A DNA stretch of 64,000 nucleotides from Cypionkella sp. (GCF_030652235.1 NZ_JAUSBA010000003.1:1-64000), one strand, 5' to 3'. Numbered from the stretch's first letter, positions 18,772 to 30,333 are shown. Numbers and translations: made by a program. Notes: a model not told the origin generated them from the sequence alone.

Positions 18772-19179
18772 ATGACCAAGATTTTCAAAACTCTGACGCT
18801 GGTTGCTGTGTTGGCGGCCAGCCCGGCGCTTGCGCTGGAGCCGTTGAACAAAGATGCGCATGTGACCGACTCTTTGGTGGCCGTCCGGGTGGGCGACACC
18901 ATCCGCAGCACCTGCCCCTCGATCAGCGCCAAGATGTTCACGGTTCTGTCGAAATGGAACGAGCTGAAATCCTATCTGCGCGACAAAGGCTACACCGAGG
19001 ACGAGGTGGAAGCCTTCCGCAAGGATAAGATCGAAAAGGCCCGCATCAAAGGCTTGGCGGCGGATTATCTGAAAGCTGCTGGTGCGGTCGAAGGCGATGT
19101 TGAAAGCTATTGCAAGGCAGGCCGCGACGAGATTGCCAAGGGCACTTTGGCGGGCAGTTTGCTGAGATCGTACAAATGA
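18772..19179 (+). CDS. DUF5333-like exported protein
   Basis: 135 residues with a signal peptide ending near SPALALEP. Mature segment: NKDAHVTDSLVAVRVGDTIR, then GYTEDEVEAFRKDKIEKAR and YCKAGRDEIAKG, matching the family I remember as DUF5333 from Rhodobacteraceae nuo operons. Two Cys may form a disulfide. The start has an ideal ribosome-binding site AAGGAGG; the frame is open upstream for about 37 codons without homology, mostly the 107-bp gap after the lipoprotein. Function unknown. Confidence 0.78.
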   Translation: MTKIFKTLTLVAVLAASPALALEPLNKDAHVTDSLVAVRVGDTIRSTCPSISAKMFTVLSKWNELKSYLRDKGYTEDEVEAFRKDKIEKARIKGLAADYLKAAGAVEGDVESYCKAGRDEIAKGTLAGSLLRSYK

Positions 19180-19679
19180 CCAACTTGCCCGGATACCATC
19201 TGGCCGAATTGAACGTGGGGCGCCTGTTGGCCCCCACCGACGATCCGCGCGTGGCGGAGTTCATGGGCGCGTTGGACCGGGTGAACGGGCTTGGCAAGCG
19301 GATGCCGGGGTTCGTCTGGATGATGGAAGGCTCGGGGGAACCGGGAACTGGCAATACCGAAGCCAAGATCGGTGACGATGCGCAGTTTGTCTCAAACCTG
19401 ACGGTTTGGGAAACTGCGGCGGCGCTGGAGAGTTTCGTGTTTGGTACGGTGCACCGGGTGTTCTATGAGCGGCGGGCCGAGTGGTTTGAGGTTTTGGGCA
19501 AGATGCATTTTGTGATGTGGTGGGTGCCGGTTGGGCATAAACCCTCGCTGGAAGAAGCTCTCGCCCGGCTTGCGCATTTGCAAGCAAACGGCGATACGGA
19601 CCGAGCGTTTGGCTGGTCTTATTTGAAAGAAGCGCAGGGGATGCAAATCCGGTCCTGCGCCCCAATGGCGGCGGAGTAA
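19176..19679 (+). CDS. DUF3291 domain protein
   Basis: 167-residue cytoplasmic protein of the dimeric alpha/beta-barrel type. Typical pieces are [49 protein letters not shown], and [14 protein letters not shown], the core of DUF3291 (related to ABM-fold mono-oxygenases and heme-binding proteins). Overlaps the previous stop by four bases and precedes nuoG by four bases. Relation to complex I not known. Confidence 0.8.
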   Translation: MTNLPGYHLAELNVGRLLAPTDDPRVAEFMGALDRVNGLGKRMPGFVWMMEGSGEPGTGNTEAKIGDDAQFVSNLTVWETAAALESFVFGTVHRVFYERRAEWFEVLGKMHFVMWWVPVGHKPSLEEALARLAHLQANGDTDRAFGWSYLKEAQGMQIRSCAPMAAE

Positions 19680-19683
19680 GCGG

Positions 19684-21693
19684 ATGTCGAACCTTAAGAA
19701 AGTCAGCATCGACGGGATCGAAGTTGAAGTCGATGGCGCGATGACGATCATTCAGGCGGCGGAAGTCGCCGGGGTGGCGATTCCGCGGTTCTGCTATCAT
19801 GAACGTCTGACGATTGCGGGCAACTGCCGGATGTGTCTGGTAGAGGTTGTCGGTGGCCCGCCGAAACCTGCGGCGTCTTGCGCGATGCAGGTGCGCGACC
19901 TGCGACCCGGCCCGAATGGCGAAGCGCCTGTGGTGAAGACGACTTCGCCGATGGTGAAGAAAGCCCGCGAGGGCGTGATGGAATTTCTGCTGATCAACCA
20001 CCCGCTCGATTGCCCGATCTGCGATCAGGGGGGCGAGTGCGATCTGCAAGATCAGGCGATGGCTTTTGGCGTCGATTTCAGCCGATACCGCGAGCCGAAA
20101 CGGGCGTCTGAGGATTTGAACCTTGGCCCGCTGGTGGAAACCAAGATGACGCGGTGCATTTCCTGCACGCGTTGTGTGCGGTTTACCTCGGAGGTGGCGG
20201 GCATCTTGCAGATGGGTCAGACCGGGCGCGGTGAGGATGCCGAGATCACCTCGTATCTGAACGCCACACTGGATTCGAACCTGCAAGGCAATATCATTGA
20301 CCTGTGCCCGGTGGGGGCTTTGACCTCGAAGCCCTACGCGTTTACCGCGCGTCCGTGGGAGTTGACCAAGACCGAAAGCATCGACGTGATGGATGCTTTG
20401 GGCAGCAACATCCGCATCGACACCAAAGGCCGCGAAGTGATGCGGATTTTGCCGCGCAACCATGATGGCGTGAATGAAGAATGGATCTCGGACAAGACCC
20501 GTTTCATCTGGGATGGCTTGCGCCGTCAGCGTCTGGACACGCCTTACATCCGTGAAAATGGCCGTCTGCGCAAAGCGGGCTGGGGTGAGGCTTTGGCTTT
20601 CGCCGCCGCTGCGGTGAAGGGCAAAAAAGTGGCTGGTCTGGTCGGTGATCTGGCTTCGGTTGAGGCGGCGTATTCGTTGAAGGCTGTGATCGAGTCGCTG
20701 GGTGGCAAGGTCGAAAGCCGCACAGATGGCGCGCGTTTGCCGATGGGGAACCGCTCGGGGTATGTCGGTACCGCGCGGATTGAGGATATCGACAGCGCCA
20801 AGACCATCCTGCTGATTGGCACCAATCCGCGCGTTGAATCACCGGTGTTGAACGCGCGAATCCGCAAGGCGTGGTCGGCGGGCGCGAATGTTGGGCTGAT
20901 CGGTGAAGCGGTCGATTTGACCTATGATTACAAGCATATGGGCACGGATCGCGCCGCATTGGCGGCTTTGGTTGGTAAGGTGACGGAAAAGCCGAATACC
21001 ATTGTGATCATCGGTCAGGGCGCTTTGAACGAGGCCGATGGTGAGGCGGTTCTGGCGCATGCGATGGCCTATGCGCAGGGCGCGGGCGGCAAATTGCTGG
21101 TGCTGCACACGGCGGCGGGTCGCGTCGGTGCGATGGATGTCGGTGCTGTGACCGAGGGCGGGTTGGCTGCGGCTGTTGAAGGGGCCGAGGTGATCTATAA
21201 CCTTGGCGCCGATGAGGTCGAGATCGCTGCGGGTCCGTTCGTGATCTACCAAGGCTCGCACGGCGACCGAGGGGCAAACCGCGCCGATATCATCTTCCCG
21301 GCGGCGGCTTACACGGAAGAAAGCGGTCTGTTCGTCAACACCGAAGGCCGGCCACAACTGGCGCAGCGCGCGGGCTTTGCGCCGGGTGAGGCGAAAGAGG
21401 GCTGGGCGATCTTGCGGGCGTTCTCGGCGGAAGTGGGCAAGACCCTGCCGTGGGATAGCTTGGCGGCATTGCGCCGCGCACTTGTCGCGCAGCATCCGCA
21501 TCTGGGCATGGTCGATCATGTGCCAAGCAATGATTGGCAGCCGGTGGCACTTCGCGATATGGGCCGCGCGACGTTCCGCAATGCCTTCAAAGGCTTCTAT
21601 CTGACCAACCCGATTGCGCGCGCGTCGAAGGTAATGGGCGAGTTGGCAGCGATGGAAGCAGATCGCGCAAAAACCGCGATGGCGGCGGAGTAA
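19684..21693 (+). CDS. nuoG: NADH-quinone oxidoreductase subunit G
   Basis: 669-residue 75-kDa subunit with the electron wire. [2Fe-2S] ligands in FCYHE and CRMC, N5 with His ligand in [19 protein letters not shown]4 in [11 protein letters not shown] and DLCPVGAL. A molybdopterin-oxidoreductase-like fold follows without a cofactor site. Length is typical of Rhodobacter/mitochondrial type, lacking the extra N7 cluster domain of E. coli. Embedded between accessory ORFs but otherwise normal. Confidence 0.96.
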   Translation: MSNLKKVSIDGIEVEVDGAMTIIQAAEVAGVAIPRFCYHERLTIAGNCRMCLVEVVGGPPKPAASCAMQVRDLRPGPNGEAPVVKTTSPMVKKAREGVMEFLLINHPLDCPICDQGGECDLQDQAMAFGVDFSRYREPKRASEDLNLGPLVETKMTRCISCTRCVRFTSEVAGILQMGQTGRGEDAEITSYLNATLDSNLQGNIIDLCPVGALTSKPYAFTARPWELTKTESIDVMDALGSNIRIDTKGREVMRILPRNHDGVNEEWISDKTRFIWDGLRRQRLDTPYIRENGRLRKAGWGEALAFAAAAVKGKKVAGLVGDLASVEAAYSLKAVIESLGGKVESRTDGARLPMGNRSGYVGTARIEDIDSAKTILLIGTNPRVESPVLNARIRKAWSAGANVGLIGEAVDLTYDYKHMGTDRAALAALVGKVTEKPNTIVIIGQGALNEADGEAVLAHAMAYAQGAGGKLLVLHTAAGRVGAMDVGAVTEGGLAAAVEGAEVIYNLGADEVEIAAGPFVIYQGSHGDRGANRADIIFPAAAYTEESGLFVNTEGRPQLAQRAGFAPGEAKEGWAILRAFSAEVGKTLPWDSLAALRRALVAQHPHLGMVDHVPSNDWQPVALRDMGRATFRNAFKGFYLTNPIARASKVMGELAAMEADRAKTAMAAE

Positions 21694-21696
21694 CAG

Positions 21697-22098
21697 ATGC
21701 GGCTTCTCGCCCCCCTTGTGATCGGATTGGCAGCCTTTGTTGGCCTGTTCGCGTGCGCGGGCGAGCAGCCGAAAACCGATACGGCGTTCAACCCGACTTA
21801 TAAGGGCATTGAGACGATCCTGCTGGACGGCGATCTGGTGAATTTCCGGGTGGCGATGACGGGTGCGCGGGATGACAAGGATGTGGCGGCTTATGCGGCC
21901 TGTGCGGCGGCGCAATATGCGCTGATCCGGGGCTTTGGATTTGCGCGTCATGTGCGGACGAACGTGGCGATAAAGGCTGGCGTTTGGCGGGGGGATGCAG
22001 TTTACACCATCTCGGCGTCGCTGCCTCGCGGTGTGAAAACGATAGATGCTGAAGTGACTGTGCGCGATTGTGGTGCGCAGGGGATACCGACGGTTTAA
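21697..22098 (+). CDS. putative lipoprotein of unknown function, between nuoG and nuoH
   Basis: 133 residues. Signal peptide with a lipobox-like GLFAC at about residue 20. Mature part has VNFRVAMTGARDDKDVAAYAACAAAQYAL and FARHVRTN, ending with VTVRDCGAQG. Three bases after nuoG, co-transcribed. No family recognised. Similar layout to the other exported proteins in this operon. Confidence 0.72.
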   Translation: MRLLAPLVIGLAAFVGLFACAGEQPKTDTAFNPTYKGIETILLDGDLVNFRVAMTGARDDKDVAAYAACAAAQYALIRGFGFARHVRTNVAIKAGVWRGDAVYTISASLPRGVKTIDAEVTVRDCGAQGIPTV

Positions 22099-22157
22099 GG
22101 CCCAAGATAGGGCCAACGTGTTAAGGGCCACAAAGGCTAAAGGGAACGTGAGGGATC

Positions 22158-23195
22158 ATGGCTGACTTTCTGCAAACCGGGCTGGGGATTGCGCTGCTGG
22201 TAGCGCTGCAAAGCCTTGCTATCGTTGCTTTTGTGATGATCAGCTTGCTGTTCCTTGTCTACGGCGACCGCAAAATCTGGGCGGCGGTGCAGATGCGCCG
22301 CGGCCCGAACGTGGTGGGGCCGTTTGGTCTACTGCAATCGGTGGCCGATGCGCTGAAATATGTGGTGAAGGAAATCGTGGTGCCCGCAGGGGCCGACCGC
22401 GCGGTGTTCTTTCTGGCGCCCATTCTCAGCTTCGTTCTGGCGATCCTCGCTTGGGCGGTGATCCCGTTTGACAGTGGCTGGGTGCTGGCGGATATCAACG
22501 TCGCCATCTTGTTCGTGTTCGCGGCGTCGTCGCTGGAAGTTTACGGCGTGATCATGGGCGGGTGGGCCTCGAACTCAAAATACCCGTTTTTAGGGTCTTT
22601 GCGGTCGGCGGCGCAGATGATTTCTTATGAAGTCTCGTTGGGCCTGATCATCATTGGCATCATCATCTCGACGGGTTCGATGAGCTTCTCGGCGATTGTG
22701 CATGCGCAATCTGGCAATCTGGGTATGTTGAACTGGTATTGGCTGCCGCACTTTCCGATGGTGTTCCTGTTCTTCATCAGCGCTTTGGCCGAAACCAACC
22801 GCCCGCCTTTTGACCTTCCCGAAGCGGAATCAGAATTGGTCGCGGGCTTTATGGTGGAATATTCTTCGACCCCGTATCTGTTGTTCATGGCCGGCGAATA
22901 CATCGCGATCTTCTTGATGTGCGCGCTGATTTCGCTGTTGTTCTTCGGCGGCTGGCTGTCGCCCATTCCGGGGCTGGCCGATGGCTGGTGGTGGATGGTC
23001 GCCAAAATGTGGGTGTTCTTCTTCATGTTCGCCATGGTGAAGGCCATCGTGCCGCGCTACCGCTATGACCAGCTGATGCGGATCGGCTGGAAAGTCTTCT
23101 TGCCGATGTCGCTGGCTTGGGTGGTGATCGTGTCGTTCTTGGCAAAATACGAAGTGTTCGGCGGCTTTTGGGCGCGCTGGACGATGGGAGGCTGA
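22158..23195 (+). CDS. nuoH: NADH-quinone oxidoreductase subunit H
   Basis: 345-residue membrane subunit that closes the quinone tunnel. Eight transmembrane helices; the conserved loop [40 protein letters not shown] and [13 protein letters not shown] are intact. Ends two bases before nuoI. Confidence 0.97.
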   Translation: MADFLQTGLGIALLVALQSLAIVAFVMISLLFLVYGDRKIWAAVQMRRGPNVVGPFGLLQSVADALKYVVKEIVVPAGADRAVFFLAPILSFVLAILAWAVIPFDSGWVLADINVAILFVFAASSLEVYGVIMGGWASNSKYPFLGSLRSAAQMISYEVSLGLIIIGIIISTGSMSFSAIVHAQSGNLGMLNWYWLPHFPMVFLFFISALAETNRPPFDLPEAESELVAGFMVEYSSTPYLLFMAGEYIAIFLMCALISLLFFGGWLSPIPGLADGWWWMVAKMWVFFFMFAMVKAIVPRYRYDQLMRIGWKVFLPMSLAWVVIVSFLAKYEVFGGFWARWTMGG

Positions 23196-23197
23196 TT

Positions 23198-23701
23198 ATG
23201 GGTCCGGCACGCACAACCGACTACCGCCGCGCAGCAAAGTATTTCTTGCTGTTTGACTTCTTCAAGGGCTTTCGCCTTGGCTTCAAATACTTTTTCGCGC
23301 CGAAATCGACGCTGAATTACCCGCATGAGAAGGGGCCACTTTCCCCTCGGTTCCGCGGCGAACATGCGCTGCGCCGCTATCCGAATGGCGAAGAACGCTG
23401 CATTGCCTGCAAGCTGTGCGAAGCGATTTGCCCGGCGCAGGCGATCACCATCGATGCCGAACCACGCGAGGATGGCAGCCGCCGCACCACACGCTACGAC
23501 ATCGACATGACCAAATGCATTTATTGTGGCTTCTGTCAGGAGGCCTGCCCGGTGGATGCGATTGTCGAAGGGCCGAATTTCGAATTTTCCACCGAAACCC
23601 GCGAAGAGCTGTTTTACAACAAAGACAAGCTTTTGGCGAATGGTGCGCGCTGGGAAGCCGAGATTGCCCGCAATCTTGAACTCGACGCGCCGTACCGGTG
23701 A
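23198..23701 (+). CDS. nuoI: NADH-quinone oxidoreductase subunit I
   Basis: 167-residue ferredoxin-type subunit with two [4Fe-4S] clusters (N6a, N6b): [16 protein letters not shown] and [17 protein letters not shown]-terminal amphipathic region anchors it to the membrane arm. The start is the ATG after nuoH; an open extension lies inside nuoH. Its stop overlaps the next gene. Confidence 0.97.
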   Translation: MGPARTTDYRRAAKYFLLFDFFKGFRLGFKYFFAPKSTLNYPHEKGPLSPRFRGEHALRRYPNGEERCIACKLCEAICPAQAITIDAEPREDGSRRTTRYDIDMTKCIYCGFCQEACPVDAIVEGPNFEFSTETREELFYNKDKLLANGARWEAEIARNLELDAPYR

Positions 23702-24117
23702 ATGGCATGACAGACGCATTCAACCAGATCTTCAAGCAGATGATGGAGCAGGGCCAGAAGATGGCGCAGGCTTTCACGCCGGGTTTGGAGGGCGTCGATG
23801 TGAAGGCGTTCGAAAAGCTGTTCCCGGCGATGCCGAAGGAAATGCTGGAGGCGTTCTTTGGCAAGACCTTCAACCCCGAGGGCTTGGACGCCCGCACCCG
23901 GTTTCTGGTCACCATCGGCGCTTTGACGGTGCAGGGGCCTTTGGGCGAGCCGCAAATGCGGGTGACGGTGAAGAATGCTTTGGCCGCTGGGGCCACCAAG
24001 CGCGAGATCGCCGAAGTGATCTGGCAAATGTCAATGTTCGGCGGCGTGCCCGCCATGCAAAAAGCACTGGAGACCGCGCAGGCGGTCTTTGCTGAAACCG
24101 AGGAGAAAGCGCCATGA
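23698..24117 (+). CDS. carboxymuconolactone-decarboxylase-family protein inserted between nuoI and nuoJ
   Basis: 139-residue small helical protein. The C-terminal half carries the CMD/AhpD fold signature ([36 protein letters not shown]), but the redox CxxC of AhpD is absent: the protein has no Cys. It may be a decarboxylase-like or structural relative. The GTG start overlaps nuoI; an ATG three codons later is equally likely. The end overlaps nuoJ (ATGA). Role within complex I expression unknown. Confidence 0.8.
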   Translation: MNGMTDAFNQIFKQMMEQGQKMAQAFTPGLEGVDVKAFEKLFPAMPKEMLEAFFGKTFNPEGLDARTRFLVTIGALTVQGPLGEPQMRVTVKNALAAGATKREIAEVIWQMSMFGGVPAMQKALETAQAVFAETEEKAP

Positions 24118-24728
24118 GCGTTGCAGATCTGGCCTTTTACGCGTTTTCCACCGTCACCGTCGCGGCGGGCTTGCTGGTGACGCTGTCGCGCAACCCGGTG
24201 CATTCGGTGCTGTGGCTGATCCTGGCCTTCCTGTCCTCGGCAGGGCTGTTCGTGCTCTTGGGCGCGGAATTCGTCGCCATGCTGCTGATCATCGTTTATG
24301 TCGGCGCGGTGGCTGTGCTGTTCCTGTTCGTGGTGATGATGCTGGATGTCGATTTTGAGGAGCTGAAGGGCGAGATGTCGCGCTACATGCCGCTGGGTCT
24401 GCTGGTCGGCGTGATCATCATCATGCAACTGGTGCTTGGGGTTGGCGCTTGGGTGCAAGCCGATGGCGCAATGGGTCTGCGCGCGGCGGTGACGCCGGAT
24501 TTGGCGCAGATGGAAAACACCCGCGCGCTTGGCCTGCTGATCTATGATAAATACCTGCTGCTGTTCCAATTGTCGGCCTTGGTGCTGCTGGTCGCGATGA
24601 TTGGCGCGATCCTGCTGACCCTGCGCCACCGCAAGGATGTGAAACGCCAGAACGTGCTGCATCAGATGTGGCGCGACCCGGCGAAGGCGATGGAGTTGAT
24701 GGACCCGAAACCGGGGCAGGGGCTGTGA
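24114..24728 (+). CDS. nuoJ: NADH-quinone oxidoreductase subunit J
   Basis: 204-residue membrane subunit with five hydrophobic helices. The conserved pi-bulge helix 3 region [20 protein letters not shown] links quinone chemistry to proton channels. Normal length. Followed by a long palindrome before nuoK. Confidence 0.96.
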   Translation: MSVADLAFYAFSTVTVAAGLLVTLSRNPVHSVLWLILAFLSSAGLFVLLGAEFVAMLLIIVYVGAVAVLFLFVVMMLDVDFEELKGEMSRYMPLGLLVGVIIIMQLVLGVGAWVQADGAMGLRAAVTPDLAQMENTRALGLLIYDKYLLLFQLSALVLLVAMIGAILLTLRHRKDVKRQNVLHQMWRDPAKAMELMDPKPGQGL

Positions 24729-24731
24729 ATA

Positions 24732-24792
24732 CGGTGCGTGCAAGCACACACCCTACCGAATAACCCGGAGCGGTGTGTGCTTGCACGCACCG
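24732..24792. repeat. double palindrome in the nuoJ-nuoK gap
   Basis: Two 21-bp arms (24732-24752 and 24772-24792) are perfect inverted copies separated by 19 bp. Each arm is itself a near-palindrome: GGTGCGTGC-AA-GCACACACC with one mismatch, and its complement with a G:U pair in RNA. It could fold as one long hairpin or two short ones, like REP-type units arranged head to head. It may alter mRNA stability or expression between nuoJ and nuoK. Confidence 0.85.
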
Positions 24793-24838
24793 CTGCGGAA
24801 CAGAAATGAAAATCGGGCAACGACCCGGAGGGACGAAA

Positions 24839-25144
24839 ATGGTAGGACTGGAACATTACCTTGTGGTGGCGGCGGCTTTGTTCGTCATCGGGATCTTTGG
24901 CATCTTCCTGAACCGGAAGAATGTCATCGTCATTCTGATGTCGATTGAACTCATGCTGCTGGCGGTCAACATCAACTTCGTTGCCTTCTCGTCGCAGCTG
25001 GGCGATCTGGTGGGGCAGGTGTTCACCATGTTCATCCTGACTGTGGCGGCGGCCGAGGCTGCGATTGGCCTTGCGATCTTGGTGGTGTTCTTCCGCAACC
25101 GCGGCACCATCAATGTCGAAGATGTTAACGTGATGAAGGGCTGA
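24839..25144 (+). CDS. nuoK: NADH-quinone oxidoreductase subunit K
   Basis: 101-residue subunit with three transmembrane helices (MrpC-like). The two key Glu are present in [10 protein letters not shown] and [11 protein letters not shown]. The start has a strong site (GGAGGG), so nuoK has its own initiation after the palindrome instead of coupling to nuoJ. Confidence 0.97.
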   Translation: MVGLEHYLVVAAALFVIGIFGIFLNRKNVIVILMSIELMLLAVNINFVAFSSQLGDLVGQVFTMFILTVAAAEAAIGLAILVVFFRNRGTINVEDVNVMKG

Positions 25145-25148
25145 GATC

Positions 25149-27356
25149 ATGGATTTGCAACTCAGCGCCAAGATCATCCTGTTTGCGCCCTTGGTCGGGG
25201 CCATCCTTTGCGGTTTCGGTTGGCGGTTGATTGGCGAGAGGGCGGCGACGTGGGCAACCACGCTGATCCTGTTCGTAGCGGCCATCCTGTCGTGGTATAT
25301 TTTCCTGACCTTTCAGGGCGATACCCAGCACATCACCGTGCTGCGCTTTATCGAATCTGGCACGCTGAGCACCGAATGGGGCATCCGCCTTGACCGGATG
25401 ACGGCGATCATGTTGGTGGTGGTGAACTCGGTTTCCGCCCTCGTGCATCTTTATTCGCAAGGCTACATGGCGCATGATGAGAACTGGGTTCATGGTGAAA
25501 GCTATCGCCCGCGCTTCTTTGCGTATCTGTCGTTCTTCACCTTTTCGATGTTGGCGCTGATCACCTCTGACAATCTGGTGCAGATGTTCTTTGGCTGGGA
25601 GGGCGTTGGCGTTGCCTCTTATCTGCTGATCGGGTTCTACTATCGCAAGCCAAGCGCCAATGCCGCCGCGATCAAGGCGTTTGTGGTCAACCGGGTTGGC
25701 GACTTCGGCTTTGCGCTGGGGATTTTCGCGCTGTTCTATCTGACTGACAGCGTCAAGCTGGATGAGGTTTTCGCCGCAGCGCCACAACTGGCGCAGACGC
25801 AGTTGCATTTCCTGTGGACGGAGTGGAACGCCGCCAACCTGATCGGCGTGCTGCTGTTCATCGGGGCGATGGGCAAATCGGCACAGCTGTTCTTGCACAC
25901 TTGGTTGCCCGACGCGATGGAGGGCCCGACGCCTGTGTCAGCGCTGATCCATGCAGCAACCATGGTGACGGCGGGGGTGTTCCTTGTCTGCCGTATGTCG
26001 CCTTTGTATGAATATGCGCCCGATGCCAAGACGATGATCGTGGTCGTTGGGGCTACGACCGCGTTCTTTGCGGCGACGGTCGGTCTGGTGCAAAATGACA
26101 TCAAACGGGTGATCGCTTATTCGACCTGTTCACAACTGGGCTATATGTTCGTGGCTGCGGGCGTTGGGATGTATCCGGTGGCGATGTTTCATTTGTTCAC
26201 GCATGCGTTTTTCAAGGCGATGCTGTTCCTTGGCGCAGGCTCGGTGATCACCGCGATGCACCATGAGCAGGATATGCGCAATTACGGGGGGCTGCGGAAG
26301 AAAATCCCGCTGACCTTCTGGGCGATGATGATCGGCACTTTGGCGATCACGGGCGTGGGGATTCCGCTGACGCATTACGGCTTTGCTGGCTTCCTGTCGA
26401 AAGATGCGGTGATTGAAAGCGCTTGGGTGGGCTCGAACTATGCCTTCATTCTGCTGGTGATCGCGGCGTTCATGACCTCGTTCTACTCATGGCGGCTGAT
26501 GTTCATGACCTTCTATGGCAAGCCGAAGGGCGACACGCATGCCTATGATCATGCGCATGAAAGCCCCGCCACGATGCTGCTGCCTTTGGGCGTGCTGGCA
26601 CTGGGTGCGATGTTTGCTGGCATGATCTGGTACAACAGCTTCTTCGGTGATGAAGCGAAGATGCGGGCGTGGTTCAACATGGAGCCGGCGCATGAGGAGT
26701 TGGCCGAGGCGGCAGAGGCCCCGGCAACCGAGGCTGTCGCCAACGAAACGACTTCGGTAACCGAGGTGGCTCCGGCTGCCACCTCCGAAGCTGCAACGAC
26801 CGAGACGGCTGCGGCTGCGACAGCCGAGGTGGCTCCGGCGACCGAAACTGCTGTGGCTGCGACCACCGGTTCTGTTGCCCCGGTTGTTCTAGAACCGGGC
26901 GTTGCCCCGAAAGGTGCGATCTACCTTGGCGCGGATAACCAAGTTCTGCACCACGCGCATGAAGCCCCAAATTGGGTCAAGGTTTCGCCGTTTGTCGCCA
27001 TGGTGCTGGGCTTCCTGCTGGCCTTCCAGTTCTACATCCGCCGCCCGGAACTGCCGGGGAGACTCGCGGCACAACAGCGCCCTCTGTATCTGTTTTTGCT
27101 GAACAAATGGTACTTTGACGAGCTGTACAACGTGATCTTCGTGAAACCCGCGTTCTGGCTGGGCAATTTACTGTGGAAGAAGGGGGACGGTGTGGTGATT
27201 GATGGCGCGTTGAATGGCGTGGCCTTGGGGATCATTCCGTTCTTCACCAAACTCGCCGGGCGCTGGCAATCGGGCTACGTCTTTACATATGCCTTCGCGA
27301 TGGTGCTGGGGATAGCTGCCCTGTTGACCTGGATGACGCTTACGGTGGGGCACTAA
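25149..27356 (+). CDS. nuoL: NADH-quinone oxidoreductase subunit L with low-complexity insert
   Basis: 735-residue antiporter-like proton channel at the distal end of complex I, with the long lateral helix. Core motifs: [39 protein letters not shown], the [16 protein letters not shown] region. Residues about 512-587 are a soluble insert made almost entirely of Ala, Glu, Thr and Val ([20 protein letters not shown]), not in typical NuoL of about 610-700 residues. The repeating DNA (gaggtggctccgg occurs twice) suggests internal duplication. Confidence 0.95.
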   Translation: MDLQLSAKIILFAPLVGAILCGFGWRLIGERAATWATTLILFVAAILSWYIFLTFQGDTQHITVLRFIESGTLSTEWGIRLDRMTAIMLVVVNSVSALVHLYSQGYMAHDENWVHGESYRPRFFAYLSFFTFSMLALITSDNLVQMFFGWEGVGVASYLLIGFYYRKPSANAAAIKAFVVNRVGDFGFALGIFALFYLTDSVKLDEVFAAAPQLAQTQLHFLWTEWNAANLIGVLLFIGAMGKSAQLFLHTWLPDAMEGPTPVSALIHAATMVTAGVFLVCRMSPLYEYAPDAKTMIVVVGATTAFFAATVGLVQNDIKRVIAYSTCSQLGYMFVAAGVGMYPVAMFHLFTHAFFKAMLFLGAGSVITAMHHEQDMRNYGGLRKKIPLTFWAMMIGTLAITGVGIPLTHYGFAGFLSKDAVIESAWVGSNYAFILLVIAAFMTSFYSWRLMFMTFYGKPKGDTHAYDHAHESPATMLLPLGVLALGAMFAGMIWYNSFFGDEAKMRAWFNMEPAHEELAEAAEAPATEAVANETTSVTEVAPAATSEAATTETAAAATAEVAPATETAVAATTGSVAPVVLEPGVAPKGAIYLGADNQVLHHAHEAPNWVKVSPFVAMVLGFLLAFQFYIRRPELPGRLAAQQRPLYLFLLNKWYFDELYNVIFVKPAFWLGNLLWKKGDGVVIDGALNGVALGIIPFFTKLAGRWQSGYVFTYAFAMVLGIAALLTWMTLTVGH

Positions 27357-27360
27357 GAGC

Positions 27361-28884
27361 ATGACTTACCTTCTTTCCATCATCATCTTCTTGCCCGCAG
27401 TGGCGGCCGCCATTCTGGCGCTGTTCCTGCGTGGCTCGAATGAGGCCACCGCCAATAACGCGAAATGGCTGGCGCTGATTGCCACCACGGCAACCTTCAT
27501 CGTGTCGCTGTTCGTGCTGAAAGGTTTCGACGCTGCCAACCCCGGCTTTCAATTCGTTGAAGAAGCAAGCTGGATTGTCGGGCTGAAATACAAGCTGGGC
27601 GTCGATGGCATTTCGATCTTGTTCGTGATGCTGACCACCTTCCTGATGCCGATCACCATTCTGTCGTGCTGGGGCGTGACCGACCGTGTCAAGGAATACA
27701 TGATCGCCTTCCTGCTGCTGGAAACGCTGATGCTGGGCGTGTTCTTGGCTCTGGACCTCGTGCTGTTCTACTTGTTCTTCGAGGCCGGCCTGATCCCGAT
27801 GTTCTTGATCATCGGCATCTGGGGCGGCAAGGACCGGATCTATGCCGCGTTCAAGTTCTTCCTCTATACCTTCCTCGGTTCGGTGCTGATGTTGGTTGCG
27901 ATGATCGCGATGTATTGGGCGGCGAAAACCACCGATATTCCGACCTTGATGGCGTTCAAATTCGACAGCGCCCCGATGGTGCTGCTGGGGATGAGCATCA
28001 CGGGGGGGGTGCAAACCCTGCTGTTCCTCGCGTTCTTCGCCAGCTTTGCGGTGAAAGTACCGATGTGGCCCGTGCACACGTGGTTGCCTGATGCGCACGT
28101 TCAGGCCCCGACGGCGGGTTCTGTGGTGCTGGCGGCGATTATGTTGAAGATGGGCGGCTATGGCTTTTTGCGCTTCAGTTTGCCGATGTTTCCGGTGGGG
28201 GCAGAAGTGCTTTCGACCCTGGTGTTCTGGATGTCTGCGATTGCCATCGTCTACACCTCGCTGGTGGCGCTGGCGCAGTCGGATATGAAAAAGCTGATCG
28301 CTTATTCCTCGGTCGCCCATATGGGCTATGTCACCTTGGGGATTTTTTCCGCAAACCAGCAGGGCGTGGACGGTGCGATTTTCCAGATGATCAGCCACGG
28401 CTTCATCTCGGGTGCGATGTTTCTGTGTGTGGGCGTGATTTATGACCGGATGCACACGCGGGAAATTGACGCCTATGGCGGCCTCGTCAATCGGATGCCC
28501 GCCTATGCCTTGGTGTTCATGTTCTTCACTATGGCCAACGTCGGCCTACCGGGGACATCGGGTTTCGTTGGTGAATTCCTTGTGCTGGCCGGGATCTTCC
28601 AGGTGAACACTTGGGTTGCTGCCGTCGCCACTTCTGGCGTGATCTTGTCTGCGGCCTACGGGCTTTACCTGTACCGCCGCGTTGCCTTCGGCGCGCTGGT
28701 CAAAGAAGCCTTGGCGACCATCCAAGACATGAGCCGGCGCGAGCGTGCAATCTTCGCGCCGCTGATCGTGATGACCTTGCTGCTGGGGGTCTATCCGGCC
28801 TTGGTGCTCGATATCATCGGGCCATCGGTGAAGGCACTTGTTGAAAACTACCAAACGGCCGTGACGGCCTTTGCTGCGAACTAA
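27361..28884 (+). CDS. nuoM: NADH-quinone oxidoreductase subunit M
   Basis: 507-residue antiporter-like proton-pumping subunit with about 14 transmembrane helices. Visible: [20 protein letters not shown] with the conserved Glu, [20 protein letters not shown] and [17 protein letters not shown]. Four bases after nuoL; part of the same transcript. Confidence 0.97.
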   Translation: MTYLLSIIIFLPAVAAAILALFLRGSNEATANNAKWLALIATTATFIVSLFVLKGFDAANPGFQFVEEASWIVGLKYKLGVDGISILFVMLTTFLMPITILSCWGVTDRVKEYMIAFLLLETLMLGVFLALDLVLFYLFFEAGLIPMFLIIGIWGGKDRIYAAFKFFLYTFLGSVLMLVAMIAMYWAAKTTDIPTLMAFKFDSAPMVLLGMSITGGVQTLLFLAFFASFAVKVPMWPVHTWLPDAHVQAPTAGSVVLAAIMLKMGGYGFLRFSLPMFPVGAEVLSTLVFWMSAIAIVYTSLVALAQSDMKKLIAYSSVAHMGYVTLGIFSANQQGVDGAIFQMISHGFISGAMFLCVGVIYDRMHTREIDAYGGLVNRMPAYALVFMFFTMANVGLPGTSGFVGEFLVLAGIFQVNTWVAAVATSGVILSAAYGLYLYRRVAFGALVKEALATIQDMSRRERAIFAPLIVMTLLLGVYPALVLDIIGPSVKALVENYQTAVTAFAAN

Positions 28885-28896
28885 GGGACAGACCAG

Positions 28897-30333
28897 ATGA
28901 ACGCTTTAGACTTTCATATCGTCATGCCCGAGGTTTTGCTGGCGATCTACGCCATGGCAGCCTTGCTGGGCTGCGTTTACGCGGGCAAAGATGCGCTGAC
29001 CGGGGCGGTGACTTGGGCCACGGCAGGGGTGTTCGTGGCGCTGGCGGCTTACATCGGCTTTGCGGGCGAGGGCGCCAACGTGGCCTTCGGCGGCATGTTT
29101 ATCGACGACGCTTTCGCCCGATTTGCCAAAGTAGTGATCCTGCTGTCAGCGGCGGGCGTGCTGGTGATGTCACAAGATTACCTTGCCCGCCACGACATGG
29201 GGCGGTTTGAATATCCGATCCTTGTCGCGCTGGCGGTGATCGGCATGATGTTCATGGTGTCTGCTGGCGATCTGATGCTGCTTTACATGGGGCTAGAGCT
29301 GCAATCTTTGGCGCTTTATGTTGTGGCTGCGATGAAGCGCGATGATGTGAAATCCACCGAAGCGGGGCTGAAGTATTTCGTGCTTGGTTCGCTGTCGTCT
29401 GGCCTGTTGCTGTATGGTGCGTCGCTGGTCTACGGCTATGCAGGCACCACCTTGTTCAGCGGAATCCTGTCCACTTTGGGCGGCGAGGTGCAGCTTGGTC
29501 TGGTGATCGGGCTGGTGTTCCTGATCGCGGGTATGGCGTTCAAGGTTTCGGCAGCGCCGTTCCATATGTGGACGCCCGATGTCTATGAAGGTGCGCCGAC
29601 ACCGGTGACGGCGTTTTTCGCCACCGCCCCGAAAGCTGCCGCCATGGCGATGATTGCCCGCGTGGTGTTCGATGCCTTCGGGACGATCCCGGCGCAATGG
29701 GGGCAGGTTCTGGCGGCTCTGGCCGTGCTGTCGATGTTCCTGGGCGCGGTGGCCGCGATTGGGCAGCGCGATATCAAGCGGCTGATGGCCTATTCTTCGA
29801 TCGCGCACATGGGTTATGCTTTGGTCGGTCTGGCATCGGGGACCGTCGAAGGCGTTCAGGCCATGCTGATTTACATGGCGATTTACGTCACCATGAACCT
29901 TGGCACCTTTGCGTTCATCATGTCGCTGGAGAAGGACGGCAAATCCATCAGTGATATCGACAGCCTGAACATGTTCTCGAAACGCGAGCCTTTGAAGGCG
30001 CTTGCCGTGCTGATCCTGATGTTCAGCCTTGCGGGCGTGCCGCCGATGCTGGGCTTTTTCGGGAAGTTCTATGTGCTGAAAGCAGCGGTGGATGCGGGCA
30101 TGACCTGGCTGGCGCTGGCGGGGGCTGTGGCCTCGGTGATCGGCGCGTTCTACTATCTGCGCATCGTGTTTTTCATGTATTTCGGGCGCGAAACCGAAGG
30201 TGCGTCCAGCCGGATGGTTCCGGTGCAATGGCTGATGCTGGTGGCGGTTGCGGCGGTGATGCTGCTGGGTGTCGTCAACCTGTTTGGCATTGAAGCGGTG
30301 GCGCAGACAGCGGCGCAAGCGCTTGTCGGCTAA
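28897..30333 (+). CDS. nuoN: NADH-quinone oxidoreductase subunit N
   Basis: 478-residue antiporter-like subunit, last nuo gene. [36 protein letters not shown] and [18 protein letters not shown] mark the family. Its end probably overlaps the birA start, linking complex I expression with birA-coaX-rnj. Confidence 0.97.
   Translation: MNALDFHIVMPEVLLAIYAMAALLGCVYAGKDALTGAVTWATAGVFVALAAYIGFAGEGANVAFGGMFIDDAFARFAKVVILLSAAGVLVMSQDYLARHDMGRFEYPILVALAVIGMMFMVSAGDLMLLYMGLELQSLALYVVAAMKRDDVKSTEAGLKYFVLGSLSSGLLLYGASLVYGYAGTTLFSGILSTLGGEVQLGLVIGLVFLIAGMAFKVSAAPFHMWTPDVYEGAPTPVTAFFATAPKAAAMAMIARVVFDAFGTIPAQWGQVLAALAVLSMFLGAVAAIGQRDIKRLMAYSSIAHMGYALVGLASGTVEGVQAMLIYMAIYVTMNLGTFAFIMSLEKDGKSISDIDSLNMFSKREPLKALAVLILMFSLAGVPPMLGFFGKFYVLKAAVDAGMTWLALAGAVASVIGAFYYLRIVFFMYFGRETEGASSRMVPVQWLMLVAVAAVMLLGVVNLFGIEAVAQTAAQALVG

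Noticed and set aside
20839-22131. 430-codon minus-strand frame opposite nuoG and the following lipoprotein gene
   Set aside because: Spans two real genes on the other strand and has shadow-like composition.
24732-24792. Double palindrome read as a Rho-independent terminator inside the nuo operon
   Set aside because: No U tract follows either arm, and termination would cut off five essential complex I genes; kept as a repeat or stability element.
27340-28455. 371-codon minus-strand frame opposite nuoM
   Set aside because: Antisense of nuoM, His/Gln/Arg-rich, with no initiation signal.
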